A stretch of DNA of 64,000 bases from Chitinophaga varians (GCF_014529945.1 NZ_JACVFB010000004.1:620001-684000), one strand, 5' to 3'. Positions 26,109-35,098 are shown, numbered from the stretch's first letter. Numbers and translations: made by a program. The notes: generated from the sequence alone by a model not told the origin.

Positions 26109-26138
26109 AAGCCCTGATACCGTGAAGTACCAGGGCTT
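26109..26138. terminator. Hairpin at the 3' end of the EF-G paralogue
   Basis: AAGCCCTGATAC (26109-26120) pairs with GTACCAGGGCTT (26127-26138), one G-U pair, 6-base loop. It lies 17 bases past the fusA stop on the minus strand, but the T-run is weak, so it may need Rho or act in RNA stability. Confidence 0.5.
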
Positions 26139-26155
26139 GGTTGTATTGTTGGTGG

Positions 26156-28207
26156 TCAGCGGCTGACCGGCTGATATGCTTCAAAAGTGACCGAGGCGTT
26201 AGCCCTTCCGGAGGAGAGGGTACGCAAGGTGGTTACATATCCGAAGAGGTCGGCCAGTGGTACGCTGGCGGTGATGTCCTGCACATTGTTTTTGATTTCC
26301 ATGTGCCTGATCACACCACGGCGTCTGTTGAGATCGCCGGTGAGCGCGCCGGTATATTCTTCCGGCGTGGTCACTTCCACTGACATGACAGGTTCCAGCA
26401 TCAACGGGCCGGCCTGCGCTGCAATGTTGCGGAAGGCGATCATGGCCACCTGTTCAAAGTCCTGCGCGTGAGAGTCGTTGGAGTGGATCTTTCCATCGAG
26501 CAATCGTATGCGCATGGCGTGAACGGGGTATCCTTTGAGCGGACCGGTTCTCATCGCCGTTTCAAAGCCTTTGCTGATGGAAGGGATGAACTCCTTCGGT
26601 ATGGCGCCACCTTTGATGTCGTTGATAAATTCCAGTCCCGGTTTACCATCTTCCCGTGGCGACAGTTCAAACGTAATGTCTGCAAAGTTACCTGAGCCAC
26701 CGGTTTGTTTTTTAAACACTTCATGGTGGGTGATGGGGCGGGTGAATATCTCCTTATACGCAATCTGCGGCGCACCTTTGTTGACCTGCAGCTGGTATTC
26801 TGTTGCCAGTTTTTCCAGCACCACTTCCAGGTGTAGTTCGCCCATGCCTTTGAGGATGGTCTGGCCGGAGGACTTATCTACTTCCACAGACAGGGTGGGA
26901 TCTTCATCCAGCAGTCCTGCCAGTGCTTCGCCGAGCCGGTCTGCATCTTTAGAGGCTTTCGCTTCCACGGCATAACCGATCATGGGTTCAGGGAAGCTGA
27001 TGCGTTCCAGCAGCACCTGATGGTCCGGATGGGCCAGGGTGTCGCCGGTTTTAACGTCTTTCAGTCCTACTACAGCGCCGATATCGCCGGCACCTATTTC
27101 AGTGACGGGCTCGAACTTGTCGGACATGATACGCAGCAGGCGGCTGATGCGGACTGTGCGGCCGGTGCGGCTGTTCCAGAGCATATCGCCGGTGCGTAAT
27201 ATGCCGGCATATACGCGCACTAACGTCAACCTGCCTACGTAGTCATCTACCATGATCTTAAAGGCCAGCGCAGCCACATTGGCGTCGGTGTTGGCCGGTA
27301 TGGTGATGGCTTCGCCCGAATCCGGGTCGGCAGCATGTACCACCGGGATATCTTCCGGAGCAGGCAGGTAGACAGCTACCGCATTCAACAGCGGCTGTAT
27401 GCCTTTATTTTTATAGGCGGCGCCTGCCAGAGCGGGTACGGCCAGCATGTTGAGCGTAGCATAACGCATCGCTTCCACGATCAGGTTTTCGCTGACGTTG
27501 TCAGGCGAACCGGTGTACTGCTCCAGCAATGGTTCGTACAACAGCGACAGTTCTTCTATCATGCTGCGGCGCGCCTGCATGGCGGTTTCCAGCAGTTGTT
27601 CCGGTATGTCTTTTTCTTCAAACAGCTTACCGTCATCATCATGCCAGAGCAGCGCTTTCATGCGGACGAGATCTATCACGCCCATGAAATTGTCTTCCTG
27701 GCCAATAGGTAATTGCAACGGAATCACATTAGCGTGTAGGCGTTCCCGTATTTCATTGACTACCCGTTGAAAGTCTGCGCCCTGACGGTCCATTTTATTG
27801 ATCATCACAATGCGTGGCACGCCGTAGTGATTGGCCTGGCGCCATACGGTTTCCGACTGCGGCTGCACACCGGATCGGGCGCAGAAGACTGCCACGGCGC
27901 CATCGAGCACACGCAGGGAGCGTTCCACTTCAGCCGTAAAATCCACGTGTCCGGGCGTATCAATAATATTGATCTGGTATTTATCGTCTGCATAATTCCA
28001 GTAGGTGGTGATGGCAGCAGAAGAGATGGTGATACCCCGTTTTTCTTCCTGCGGGTCCGTGTCCATCATGGTATTACCGTCATCTACGTTACCCATTCTG
28101 TGTGTCAGGCCGGTGTAATACAGCATTCTCTCTGTGAGCGTCGTTTTGCCGGCGTCGATATGCGCCATGATACCTATATTTCTGAATCGGGACAATTGTT
28201 GTCTCAT
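26156..28207 (-). CDS. Elongation factor G paralogue
   Basis: The 683-residue GTPase starts at the ATG at 28207; the frame is open 48 codons further up, but those residues come from a hairpin leader. G1 is [10 protein letters not shown]2 RGITI, G3 DTPGH, G4 NKMD; domains II-V follow with [21 protein letters not shown] and [26 protein letters not shown] moves tRNA and mRNA on the ribosome. It is not next to rpsL/rpsG, and several usually invariant spots differ ([16 protein letters not shown] instead of the GxxxMDWMxQExERGI type), so it is probably a second EF-G rather than the housekeeping copy. It is not a tetracycline ribosomal protection protein by these motifs, but that is not excluded. 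Confidence 0.88.
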   Translation of the reverse strand: MRQQLSRFRNIGIMAHIDAGKTTLTERMLYYTGLTHRMGNVDDGNTMMDTDPQEEKRGITISSAAITTYWNYADDKYQINIIDTPGHVDFTAEVERSLRVLDGAVAVFCARSGVQPQSETVWRQANHYGVPRIVMINKMDRQGADFQRVVNEIRERLHANVIPLQLPIGQEDNFMGVIDLVRMKALLWHDDDGKLFEEKDIPEQLLETAMQARRSMIEELSLLYEPLLEQYTGSPDNVSENLIVEAMRYATLNMLAVPALAGAAYKNKGIQPLLNAVAVYLPAPEDIPVVHAADPDSGEAITIPANTDANVAALAFKIMVDDYVGRLTLVRVYAGILRTGDMLWNSRTGRTVRISRLLRIMSDKFEPVTEIGAGDIGAVVGLKDVKTGDTLAHPDHQVLLERISFPEPMIGYAVEAKASKDADRLGEALAGLLDEDPTLSVEVDKSSGQTILKGMGELHLEVVLEKLATEYQLQVNKGAPQIAYKEIFTRPITHHEVFKKQTGGSGNFADITFELSPREDGKPGLEFINDIKGGAIPKEFIPSISKGFETAMRTGPLKGYPVHAMRIRLLDGKIHSNDSHAQDFEQVAMIAFRNIAAQAGPLMLEPVMSVEVTTPEEYTGALTGDLNRRRGVIRHMEIKNNVQDITASVPLADLFGYVTTLRTLSSGRANASVTFEAYQPVSR

Positions 28208-28237
28208 ATAATAATCTTCTTTAAAAAATGGAATAAA

Positions 28238-28267
28238 AAAGCCTCTCATGCGGTAATGAGAGGCTTT
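28238..28267 (-). terminator. Terminator-like hairpin in the leader of the EF-G paralogue
   Basis: AAAGCCTCTCAT and ATGAGAGGCTTT form a 12-bp stem with a 6-base loop. On the minus strand it is followed by TTTTTTATTCC and lies 31 bases before the ATG at 28207. No gene ends here, so it looks like an attenuator in the leader. No mutually exclusive antiterminator is obvious by eye. Confidence 0.65.
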
Positions 28268-28408
28268 GCGTTTAGGCAACAGCATGCCAGACATTACCGG
28301 TATGGCCGGATGTATACAGTCATTGTTGTGATCAATACTTTCATAAGGCAATGATCATTTACAGCATGTAAAATGGTGATCGGGGAAGCGCGGGGAGACA
28401 AAATAAAA

Positions 28409-28432
28409 AGGCCTCTTCGGATGAAGAGGCCT
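28409..28432 (-). terminator. Intrinsic terminator of the small-ORF unit
   Basis: AGGCCTCTTC (28409-28418) and GAAGAGGCCT (28423-28432) form a 10-bp stem with a GGAT loop, followed on the minus strand by TTTTATTTTG. It lies 40 bases after the stop of the 39-codon ORF. Confidence 0.85.
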
Positions 28433-28472
28433 CCAGTATGATAATGGGAGTTATTTCATTTGATGATACCTC

Positions 28473-28592
28473 TTATATCCGGGTTGGATCTGCCTCCCCG
28501 TCTTGAATAAAGACAATACGGGTACTTGCAATTACCGCTCTGATAACGGAATCGTTTTTCCTGTTTGTCTGATATTTAAAGGTCTGTTTCAT
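28473..28592 (-). CDS. Small ORF, 39 residues, unknown
   Basis: An ATG (28592) opens 39 codons ending in TAA (28473). The peptide starts MKQTFKYQTNRKND, has a hydrophobic middle (VIRAVIASTRIVFI) and ends DGEADPTRI. It sits between a near-perfect promoter about 25 bases upstream and an intrinsic terminator 40 bases downstream, so a transcript of roughly 210 bases is likely. It may be a small protein, a leader peptide for the EF-G paralogue downstream on the same strand, or a small RNA whose ORF is fortuitous. I do not recognise it. Confidence 0.45.
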   Translation of the reverse strand: MKQTFKYQTNRKNDSVIRAVIASTRIVFIQDGEADPTRI

Positions 28593-28622
28593 CTGTTTTA
28601 ACGCAAGTGAATTTTTGCGATG

Positions 28623-28653
28623 CAAATATAGTGATTTTTTTTATGCCAACAAA
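28623..28653 (-). promoter_or_regulatory. Near-perfect Bacteroidota promoter
   Basis: On the minus strand TTTG (28653-28650), a 19-bp spacer and TATATTTG (28630-28623) match the TTTG-N19-TAnnTTTG consensus at every fixed position. It drives the small-ORF unit and perhaps, by readthrough, the EF-G paralogue. Confidence 0.85.
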
Positions 28654-28727
28654 AACGCGTTTCAATTGTCTTCTATTTTTACAGAAAATTCAAAGAATTG
28701 TACCAATGTTATCTAAAAGACGGGGTG

Positions 28728-28735
28728 TACTTTTG
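28728..28735 (+). promoter_or_regulatory. -7 element (TACTTTTG) of the aldo/keto reductase
   Basis: Matches TAnnTTTG and ends 29 bases before the ATG at 28765; the -33 region (AATG) is poor. Confidence 0.5.
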
Positions 28736-28764
28736 TGTATCATTTCAAGATAAAATATAAACGA

Positions 28765-29598
28765 ATGAATATTACAGATCTTACAGGCACCGTGCAGCTG
28801 GCTAATGGCGTAAAGATGCCTTATTTGGGATTGGGCGTGTGGCAAACCAATGACGGACAGGAAGTGATAGATGCCGTAACTTATGCACTGGATGCAGGTT
28901 ACCGGCATATCGATACTGCAGCTATTTACGAGAACGAAGAGGGCGTAGGCACAGCTGTGGCCAATAATAAAGTAGACAGAAAAGATATTTTTATTACCAG
29001 CAAAGTTTGGAATGCTGACCAGGGATATGATAAAACCCTGAAAGCGTTTGATGAATCGCTGGAAAAACTGAAAACCGATTATCTGGACCTCTACCTGATA
29101 CACTGGCCGGTAAAAGGACAGTATAAAGAAACATGGCGCGCATTCGAAAAACTGTATGCCGACGGCCGTGTGAAAGCCATCGGTGTGAGCAACTTCCTGC
29201 AGCATCATCTGGAAGACCTGTTCCAGGGCGCCAATGTACTGCCTATGGTAGATCAGCTCGAGTTCCATCCGTTCCTGGTACAACCAACCCTGCTGGACTT
29301 CTGCCGTCAGCATCATATTCAATACCAGGCCTGGAGCCCGTTGATGCAGGGTAAAGTGTTCAAAGTGCCCCAATTGCAACAGCTCGCCGAAAAATATGGT
29401 GTGTCTGTAGCGCAACTGGTACTGCGCTGGGACCTGCAGAAAGGAGTGGTGACCATCCCTAAGAGCGTTCAGCAACAACGTATCATTTCTAATGCGGAGA
29501 TCTTCAATTTTGAGATCACCCCGGAAGATGTAGCAGCTATTGATGCGCTGGACCGTGGCGAAAGAGTAGGCCCCGACCCTGACAATTTTAATTTCTAG
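28765..29598 (+). CDS. Aldo/keto reductase (AKR5-like)
   Basis: The 277-residue TIM-barrel enzyme carries the full catalytic tetrad: Asp50 and Tyr55 in HIDTAAIYENE, Lys80 in ITSKVW and His113 in LIHWP. The NADPH-binding IPKSVQQQRI segment is present. It reduces aldehydes or ketones with NADPH in the cytoplasm; 2,5-diketogluconate reductases and methylglyoxal reductases are the nearest types. The ATG at 28765 gives the usual length; an upstream non-ATG start would overlap the promoter. Monocistronic, with its own terminator. Confidence 0.9.
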   Translation: MNITDLTGTVQLANGVKMPYLGLGVWQTNDGQEVIDAVTYALDAGYRHIDTAAIYENEEGVGTAVANNKVDRKDIFITSKVWNADQGYDKTLKAFDESLEKLKTDYLDLYLIHWPVKGQYKETWRAFEKLYADGRVKAIGVSNFLQHHLEDLFQGANVLPMVDQLEFHPFLVQPTLLDFCRQHHIQYQAWSPLMQGKVFKVPQLQQLAEKYGVSVAQLVLRWDLQKGVVTIPKSVQQQRIISNAEIFNFEITPEDVAAIDALDRGERVGPDPDNFNF

Positions 29599-29628
29599 CA
29601 TAAAGCATTCGGATCATGCTTGTTACAT

Positions 29629-29661
29629 AGCCGTCTCTTCACAGCAGAGGCGGCTTTTTTT
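29629..29661 (+). terminator. Intrinsic terminator of the aldo/keto reductase
   Basis: AGCCGTCTCT (29629-29638) pairs with AGAGGCGGCT (29646-29655) with one G-U pair, then a seven-T run. Confidence 0.88.
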
Positions 29662-29674
29662 ATTTTTTCTGTTA

Positions 29675-29710
29675 AAACATCTGATGTTTATTTGAAACAT
29701 CATACCTTTG
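29675..29710 (+). promoter_or_regulatory. GntR-type operator and promoter of the GntR-tauE operon
   Basis: AAACATC-T-GATGTTT (29675-29689) is a perfect inverted repeat, and a third AAACATC half-site lies exactly 20 bp downstream of the first (29695-29701). It abuts the -7 element TACCTTTG (29703-29710). A repressor bound here would cover the -33 and -7 region, so autoregulation by the adjacent GntR protein is likely. Confidence 0.7.
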
Positions 29711-29728
29711 TACAGTAATCAGTTTTAT

Positions 29729-30382
29729 ATGGACCAGACATCGAAACTTTCCAACCGCGTCATCAACGCTATCCAGAAAGACATCTCTCAGGGGATTTAC
29801 AAACCAGGGCAGAAGATACCGACAGAACCTGAATTGATGGTGCAGTACGCCGTGGGGCGTTCTACCATCCGGGAGGCGGTGAAAACGCTGGCTATGTCGG
29901 GAGTATTGCGTGTGCAACAAGGCTCCGGAACTTTTGTGAGTGAATCGGTACAGACAGAGTCGCTGGACCAGCGGCTGCGGCGGGCTGATTTTGAAGAGAT
30001 CAATCAGGTGCGGCGTATGCTGGACTATGAGATCGTGAAACTGGCAGCGCAGCATCATACCAAGACCTCGCTGACGGAAATGAAGAAATATCTCGACCTA
30101 CGTAAAGCGGCCATTCTCGGGCAGCAGTACCAGGATTGTATGGAAGCGGACATCGCTTTTCATACCGCTATTGCCAAAGCCAGCGGTAATCATGTGCTGG
30201 CGGACCTGTATCGCAGTTTCACCGTGGTGATACGCGACTTTTTTGCCAAAAGGGATACGGAAAGCATCAGTCACTTTGCGATCAGCCACCACCTGCACGA
30301 GCAGCTGTATGAGGCCATCAAAAGCGGCAATGTGAAGTTATCCCGGCAGGCCATGGAAGATATACTGGACAACAATTATTAA
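29729..30382 (+). CDS. GntR-family (FadR subfamily, FCD) regulator
   Basis: The 217-residue regulator has an N-terminal winged helix (GQKIPTEPELMVQYAVGRSTIREAVKTL) and a C-terminal FCD helical domain with the metal-ligand pattern EADIAFHTAIAKASGN and SHHLHEQLYEAI. The ATG at 29729 lies 19 bases after the -7 box; a TTG further up would overlap it. FCD regulators sense small carboxylates or related metabolites. The next gene, 12 bp on, is a TauE/SafE exporter, so this regulator probably controls anion export and itself through the three-half-site operator. Confidence 0.9.
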   Translation: MDQTSKLSNRVINAIQKDISQGIYKPGQKIPTEPELMVQYAVGRSTIREAVKTLAMSGVLRVQQGSGTFVSESVQTESLDQRLRRADFEEINQVRRMLDYEIVKLAAQHHTKTSLTEMKKYLDLRKAAILGQQYQDCMEADIAFHTAIAKASGNHVLADLYRSFTVVIRDFFAKRDTESISHFAISHHLHEQLYEAIKSGNVKLSRQAMEDILDNNY

Positions 30383-30394
30383 ACTTTCCGAAAG

Positions 30395-31228
30395 ATGAAC
30401 ATACTTATTTTTAGTCTGATACTCCTCGCAGGTGCTTATGTGGCGGGCCTTTTAGGTTCACTGACCGGACTGGGTGGCGGCGTGGTAGTAATCCCTTTGC
30501 TGACGCTGGTGTTCCACGTTGATATCCGTTACGCTATCGGCGCGGCGTTGCTGGCTTCCATTGCCAATTCCTCCGGCGCGGCATCGGCTTACATCAAAGA
30601 GGGAATTACCAATGTGCGGTTGGGCATGTTCCTGGAGATCGCCACCACATTGGGGGCCGTAGGAGGGGCGCTGATCGCTGTTTTTACGCCTACCAATACC
30701 ATTGCCATACTGTTTGGGGTAGTGCTGATTTTTTCCGCATTGATGACAGTTCGCAAAAAACAGGAGCATACTTTACAGGAAGGCAGCCGGTTATCTTATG
30801 TGTTAAAACTGAACAGCAGTTATCCAACGCCGCAGGGTGAAGTGCCTTACAAACTCCGGAACATTGGCGGCGGTTTCTCTATTATGTTGCTGGCGGGTGT
30901 TTTATCCGGGTTGCTGGGTATCGGCTCCGGCGCCCTGAAAGTGCTGGCGATGGATGGCGCCATGAAGATACCATTTAAAGTAAGCACTACTACCAGCAAC
31001 TTTATGATCGGTGTTACCGCTGCGGCCAGCGCGGTGGTATATCTTCAGCGCGGCTATATTGACCCGGGGATTGCCTTTCCGGTGGTATTGGGTGTACTGG
31101 GCGGAGCCTTTACCGGCGCGCGTTTGCTCACGATCATGAACCCGAAAACGTTGCGATACATTTTCTGCGTGGCTATTTCTTTTGTGGCGCTGGAAATGAT
31201 CTACAACGGCTTACATCACCAGTTTTAA
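30395..31228 (+). CDS. TauE/SafE (TSUP) family anion exporter
   Basis: The 277-residue membrane protein has about eight spans in two repeats, each with the glycine-rich TSUP motif (GSLTGLGGGVVVIPLLTLVF and AGVLSGLLGIGSGALKVLAM). The family moves sulfite, sulfoacetate, taurine-derived or related organic anions across the inner membrane. It is followed 9 bp later by DUF1634, its usual partner, and preceded by the GntR gene. Substrate unknown; a sulfur-containing anion is the usual guess. Confidence 0.88.
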   Translation: MNILIFSLILLAGAYVAGLLGSLTGLGGGVVVIPLLTLVFHVDIRYAIGAALLASIANSSGAASAYIKEGITNVRLGMFLEIATTLGAVGGALIAVFTPTNTIAILFGVVLIFSALMTVRKKQEHTLQEGSRLSYVLKLNSSYPTPQGEVPYKLRNIGGGFSIMLLAGVLSGLLGIGSGALKVLAMDGAMKIPFKVSTTTSNFMIGVTAAASAVVYLQRGYIDPGIAFPVVLGVLGGAFTGARLLTIMNPKTLRYIFCVAISFVALEMIYNGLHHQF

Positions 31229-31237
31229 ACATCAGCC

Positions 31238-31633
31238 ATGAAACTCATCAAAACATTAACGGGCGACCGGGATATTGCTTTACTGGTAGGACAGGTGTTG
31301 CGTACCGGCGTGATCACTGCCAGCGCCATTGCTTTCATTGGCGGGGTGTTATACCTGGCCAAGCACGGCGCTGACAGTCTTCCTGACTATAGTACCTTTA
31401 CCGGAGAAGGAAAAGAATACACTACTTTCGGCGGTATTTTCCGTGGCCTGGCCTCCTTCAAACCATCAGCAGTTATTCAGTTTGGTGCGTTGATACTGTT
31501 GGCGACACCCATATTGCGTGTGTTCTTTTCCCTGATCGGCTTTGCCGTGGAGAAAGACCGGATGTATGTGGTGATTACCCTGATGGTACTGGGCATCATC
31601 CTGTTCAGTATGTTTGGCGGCCTGAAAGTATAG
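31238..31633 (+). CDS. DUF1634 membrane protein, partner of the TSUP exporter
   Basis: The 131-residue protein has three spans (VLRTGVITASAIAFIGGVLY, IQFGALILLATPILRVFFSLI and VVITLMVLGIILFSMF). DUF1634 genes are regularly found just after TauE/SafE exporters, which suggests an accessory subunit. Its stop is 2 bp from the stop of the convergent PLP enzyme gene. Confidence 0.85.
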   Translation: MKLIKTLTGDRDIALLVGQVLRTGVITASAIAFIGGVLYLAKHGADSLPDYSTFTGEGKEYTTFGGIFRGLASFKPSAVIQFGALILLATPILRVFFSLIGFAVEKDRMYVVITLMVLGIILFSMFGGLKV

Positions 31634-31635
31634 CG

Positions 31636-32763
31636 TTATTGCAGCGCTGCAAAAAGTGCATCAATATCGCCTTTGTTGTTATAGAAATTCAGCGCCACGG
31701 TGAGCATGTTATTTTTATAGCGGGCCATAAAATGGCGCTGTTCCAGCAGCTCAAATTGTTCCGGAGAAATTTTCAGTCGCTGTATCGATGAAAGGTGCTG
31801 TGGTTCAAAATTGGAGAGGACTTCAATCTGATGCTTTTGCGCCTGTTCGTGCAGGTAGCTGATCAGTGATTGTATGTAGTCGTTGATATCGGCCACGCCA
31901 ATCGCTTCAATATATCGCAGGGCTTCTCCCATCAGTAGTATGTTGAGGAAAGCCGGCGTTCCCTGTTCGAACACCCGGGCGTCCTGCTTGGGTATAAACT
32001 GCGTATAGTCCTGTATGATATCAAAATCGGGATTGGGATAGGTGACGTTGTACCATCCCATGGTTTTAGGCGGATATTTTTCCAGCAGTTGCTGAGATAC
32101 GTACATGCCGCCGGCGCCATAGCCTGCTGTTACCCATTTGTACGCATGGAAAATGAGGATGTCGATGTGATGAGCTGCCACATCAATTTCATTGACGCCA
32201 AAAGACTGGGTCGCATCCACAATCAATATGATACCATGCTTTTTACACAAAGCGCCTACTGCTGCCAGGTCGTGGCGGTAGCCGGAGCGGAACATCACAT
32301 GGCTGAGGATCAGGATACGGGTGTCGGGCGTGATCTGTTGCTCGATAGCGCTGACAGGTATGGCGCCGTTTGATGCTGCCTGTACCAGCCGGACAGGATG
32401 ACCGTGATGTATCCACGGTACGAAGCTGGTAGGGAAATCATCCTTCATGCTGAGGATTTCAAACGTGGTGGGGAACATACCTGTCAGTAACCCCATTGCC
32501 TGCGCGGTATTGGTGATAAAGGCGATTTCCGAAGGAGCAGCGTGGATAGAGCCGGCAATAGACGCGCGGATTTCCTCTATTTCCGGTACCCAGGCAGACA
32601 TTACGCCGCGGCCCTGTTCACTCAGGTCGGTCAGCAGTTCCTGTGCCCTGGCGACTATTGGTTTGCCAACAGGCGCGCCGCCGTTGGTGAAGAGGTAAGT
32701 ATATTTATTGAAGACCGGATAATCGGCTCTTATTTTCTCCCATTTGCTGTCGGTGGCTATCAT
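31636..32763 (-). CDS. Class-V PLP-dependent aminotransferase/desulfurase-like enzyme
   Basis: The 375-residue protein has the fold-type I pattern with the PLP-contacting Asp183 in LIVDATQSFG and the Schiff-base Lys209 in FHAYKWVTAGYGAGG. Length and order match class-V enzymes (cysteine desulfurase, selenocysteine lyase, isopenicillin epimerase-like). The CSD-type active-site cysteine loop near the C-terminus is not evident, so a desulfurase role is doubtful. Cytoplasmic. It stands beside the TSUP operon in convergent orientation, with no shared promoter. Confidence 0.82.
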   Translation of the reverse strand: MIATDSKWEKIRADYPVFNKYTYLFTNGGAPVGKPIVARAQELLTDLSEQGRGVMSAWVPEIEEIRASIAGSIHAAPSEIAFITNTAQAMGLLTGMFPTTFEILSMKDDFPTSFVPWIHHGHPVRLVQAASNGAIPVSAIEQQITPDTRILILSHVMFRSGYRHDLAAVGALCKKHGIILIVDATQSFGVNEIDVAAHHIDILIFHAYKWVTAGYGAGGMYVSQQLLEKYPPKTMGWYNVTYPNPDFDIIQDYTQFIPKQDARVFEQGTPAFLNILLMGEALRYIEAIGVADINDYIQSLISYLHEQAQKHQIEVLSNFEPQHLSSIQRLKISPEQFELLEQRHFMARYKNNMLTVALNFYNNKGDIDALFAALQ

Positions 32764-32895
32764 CTTTTTATACTATTTTATTAATTGTTGATTCTTAATA
32801 AGCAATCCGCCGGTGCCCGTTTTGTTTACGAAATAAACATGATAACTTGCGATGTACGACGGGAATTAATTCTTATACAATTTAAGGCTTTTAGC

Positions 32896-35052
32896 ATGTT
32901 GAAAAAAAGAAAACTGCTGGCATATGTGATGCTGCTGCTACCGGTGGGAACATTGTGCGCACAGGAACAGCCACTGTTCCGAAAGGCAGGCGCGCCGATT
33001 GATCAGCGCGTTCAGGATCTGCTGCATACATTGACATTACAGGAGAAGATTTCGCTGTTGGGATATAATAGTCCCGCTATTGAGCGACTGCATATTCCTG
33101 CTTACAACTGGTGGAATGAAGCCTTGCATGGCATTGCCCGTGGGGGTGAAGCCACCGTGTATCCGCAGGCTATCGGTTTGTCGGCATCCTTTAACGCTCC
33201 GCTGGCGCAGTCAGTAGCTGCTTCCATTTCCACGGAAGCCCGCGCGAAATATAATCTCGCTGTTGCCGCAGGGCGTCATGTGCAGTATATGGGGCTTAAT
33301 TTCTGGACACCGAATGTCAATATCTTCCGTGATCCGCGGTGGGGCCGGGGCCAGGAAACCTACGGGGAAGATCCTTATCTGACAGGTGTGATGGCTGGTG
33401 CCTTTGTGCAGGGACTGCAGGGAAATGAACCGGGGGCGCTGAAAACAGCTGCCTGCGCCAAACATTTTGCGGTACATAGCGGACCGGAAGCGGACCGTCA
33501 CAGCTTTAACGCGGTAGTAGATGAAAAAGACCTGCGGGAAACTTATCTCTATGCTTTTAAAAAGATGGTGGATGGTCATGTGGAATCTATCATGTGTGCT
33601 TACAATCGGGTAAACAGTCAGCCTTGCTGTACCGGTAATACTTTACTACAAGACATCCTGCGGAAGGAATGGAAATTCGGCGGGCAGGTAGTGACCGACT
33701 GCTGGGCGCTGGACGATATCTGGCTGCGTCACAAAGCTATTCCTACCCGTGAGGAAGTGGCTGCCGCTGCTATCAAAGCTGGTGTCAACCTGGACTGCGC
33801 CAATATTTTACAGGACGACGTGTTAAAAGCGATCGATAAAGGATGGCTGAAGTCTGCCGAGGTAGATAGTGCACTGAGTGCCAGTCTGCGTACCCAGATG
33901 AAACTCGGGCTGTATGATGCGGCGGGAAGCAGCCGCTATAGCGGTTATGGGGCTGATAGTGTCAACAATGCCTGGCATACTACGCTGGCATTGCAGGCCG
34001 CCAGGGAGAGCATGGTACTGTTGAAGAATAACGGCGTGCTGCCATTGCAGCAAGACAAATACGCTTCCATGCTGGTCACCGGTTCTAACTCCGCTTCGCT
34101 GGAAGCCTTGATGGGTAATTATCACGGCGTATCCGGGAATATGGTGACGTTTACCGCAGGACTTAGTAAAGCTGCCGGACCAGGCATGGCCACACAGTAC
34201 GACCAGGGATGCGACTTTACCGATACGCTGCATTTTGGCGGTATCTGGGCATCTCAGAACTGCGACGTGACCGTTGCGGTGATAGGGCTGACGCCCTTGC
34301 TGGAAGGGGAAGAGGGAGATGCTTTCCTGTCGGCTTCCGGTGGTGATAAAAATTCGTTGAGCCTTCCCCGTTCGCAGGTTGTGTTTATGCAGAAATTAAG
34401 GGCCGCGCATAAGAAGCCGATCATCGCCGTGGTGACGGCCGGCAGCGCGGTAGATATCTCTGCCATCGAACCTTATGCCGATGCGATCATCCTGGCATGG
34501 TATCCCGGAGAACAGGGTGGTACTGCACTCGCAGATATCATCTTCGGAAAATATTCGCCCGCAGGGCGACTCCCGGTCACCTTTTATCAATCGCTGAAAG
34601 ACCTACCGGATTATAAGGACTATAGCATGAAAAACCGTACCTATCGGTACTTTACAGGCAAGGTGGCCTATCCTTTCGGTTTCGGTCTGAGCTACACCTC
34701 TTTTGCGTATGACTGGCAACAGGCGCCCGCTAACGGTTACAGACTGAATGATACAATTCGTATGACCGTTAACGTGCGTAATACCGGCAATATGGATGGA
34801 GACGAAGTATTACAGGCTTACATCACTTATCCGAATCAGGAGCGGATGCCGCTGAAAGAGCTGAAAGCATTTAAACGGGTGCTGGTAAAAAAAGGCGATA
34901 CCACTGCCGTGACGTTGGAAATACCGATGGCTGAATTGCAGAAGTGGGACCTGCAACAGCAGCGCTGGAGACTGTATAAGGGAACTTACGGGGTACACAT
35001 CGGGTCTTCTTCCGCTGATTTTAAACTCACACGTAACATGGTTGTAAAATAA
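32896..35052 (+). CDS. Secreted GH3 beta-glycosidase (beta-xylosidase-like)
   Basis: I use the ATG at 32896 because it begins a signal peptide (KKRKLLAYVMLLLPVGTLCA). The 718-residue enzyme shows GH3 N-terminal barrel motifs (NWWNEALHGIARGG, FWTPNVNIFRDPRWGRGQETYGEDP, AKHFAVHSGPE), the nucleophile Asp in VVTDCWALDD, the C-terminal alpha/beta sandwich and a fibronectin-III-like domain (NTGNMDGDEVLQAY). The motif set fits beta-xylosidases or alpha-arabinofuranosidases acting on plant xylan oligomers in the periplasm. It is monocistronic with a strong terminator and no SusC/D pair nearby. Confidence 0.9.
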   Translation: MLKKRKLLAYVMLLLPVGTLCAQEQPLFRKAGAPIDQRVQDLLHTLTLQEKISLLGYNSPAIERLHIPAYNWWNEALHGIARGGEATVYPQAIGLSASFNAPLAQSVAASISTEARAKYNLAVAAGRHVQYMGLNFWTPNVNIFRDPRWGRGQETYGEDPYLTGVMAGAFVQGLQGNEPGALKTAACAKHFAVHSGPEADRHSFNAVVDEKDLRETYLYAFKKMVDGHVESIMCAYNRVNSQPCCTGNTLLQDILRKEWKFGGQVVTDCWALDDIWLRHKAIPTREEVAAAAIKAGVNLDCANILQDDVLKAIDKGWLKSAEVDSALSASLRTQMKLGLYDAAGSSRYSGYGADSVNNAWHTTLALQAARESMVLLKNNGVLPLQQDKYASMLVTGSNSASLEALMGNYHGVSGNMVTFTAGLSKAAGPGMATQYDQGCDFTDTLHFGGIWASQNCDVTVAVIGLTPLLEGEEGDAFLSASGGDKNSLSLPRSQVVFMQKLRAAHKKPIIAVVTAGSAVDISAIEPYADAIILAWYPGEQGGTALADIIFGKYSPAGRLPVTFYQSLKDLPDYKDYSMKNRTYRYFTGKVAYPFGFGLSYTSFAYDWQQAPANGYRLNDTIRMTVNVRNTGNMDGDEVLQAYITYPNQERMPLKELKAFKRVLVKKGDTTAVTLEIPMAELQKWDLQQQRWRLYKGTYGVHIGSSSADFKLTRNMVVK

Positions 35053-35092
35053 AAAAGAATGCCAGGACGAAAGCCCTGGCATTCTTTTTTTG
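35050..35092. terminator. Bidirectional terminator after the GH3 gene
   Basis: AGAATGCCAGG (35056-35066) pairs with CCTGGCATTCT (35075-35085), flanked by A-run and T-run. It also ends the convergent antiporter gene. Confidence 0.9.
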
Positions 35093-35098
35093 CAGCCG

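Noticed and set aside
26156-28207. Tetracycline ribosomal protection protein (Tet(M) type)
   Set aside because: The sequence follows EF-G through all domains and shows no Tet(M)-specific signature I can recognise.
28690-29601. 303-codon minus-strand frame opposite the aldo/keto reductase
   Set aside because: The plus strand carries the full catalytic tetrad and a promoter; the antisense frame has no motif.
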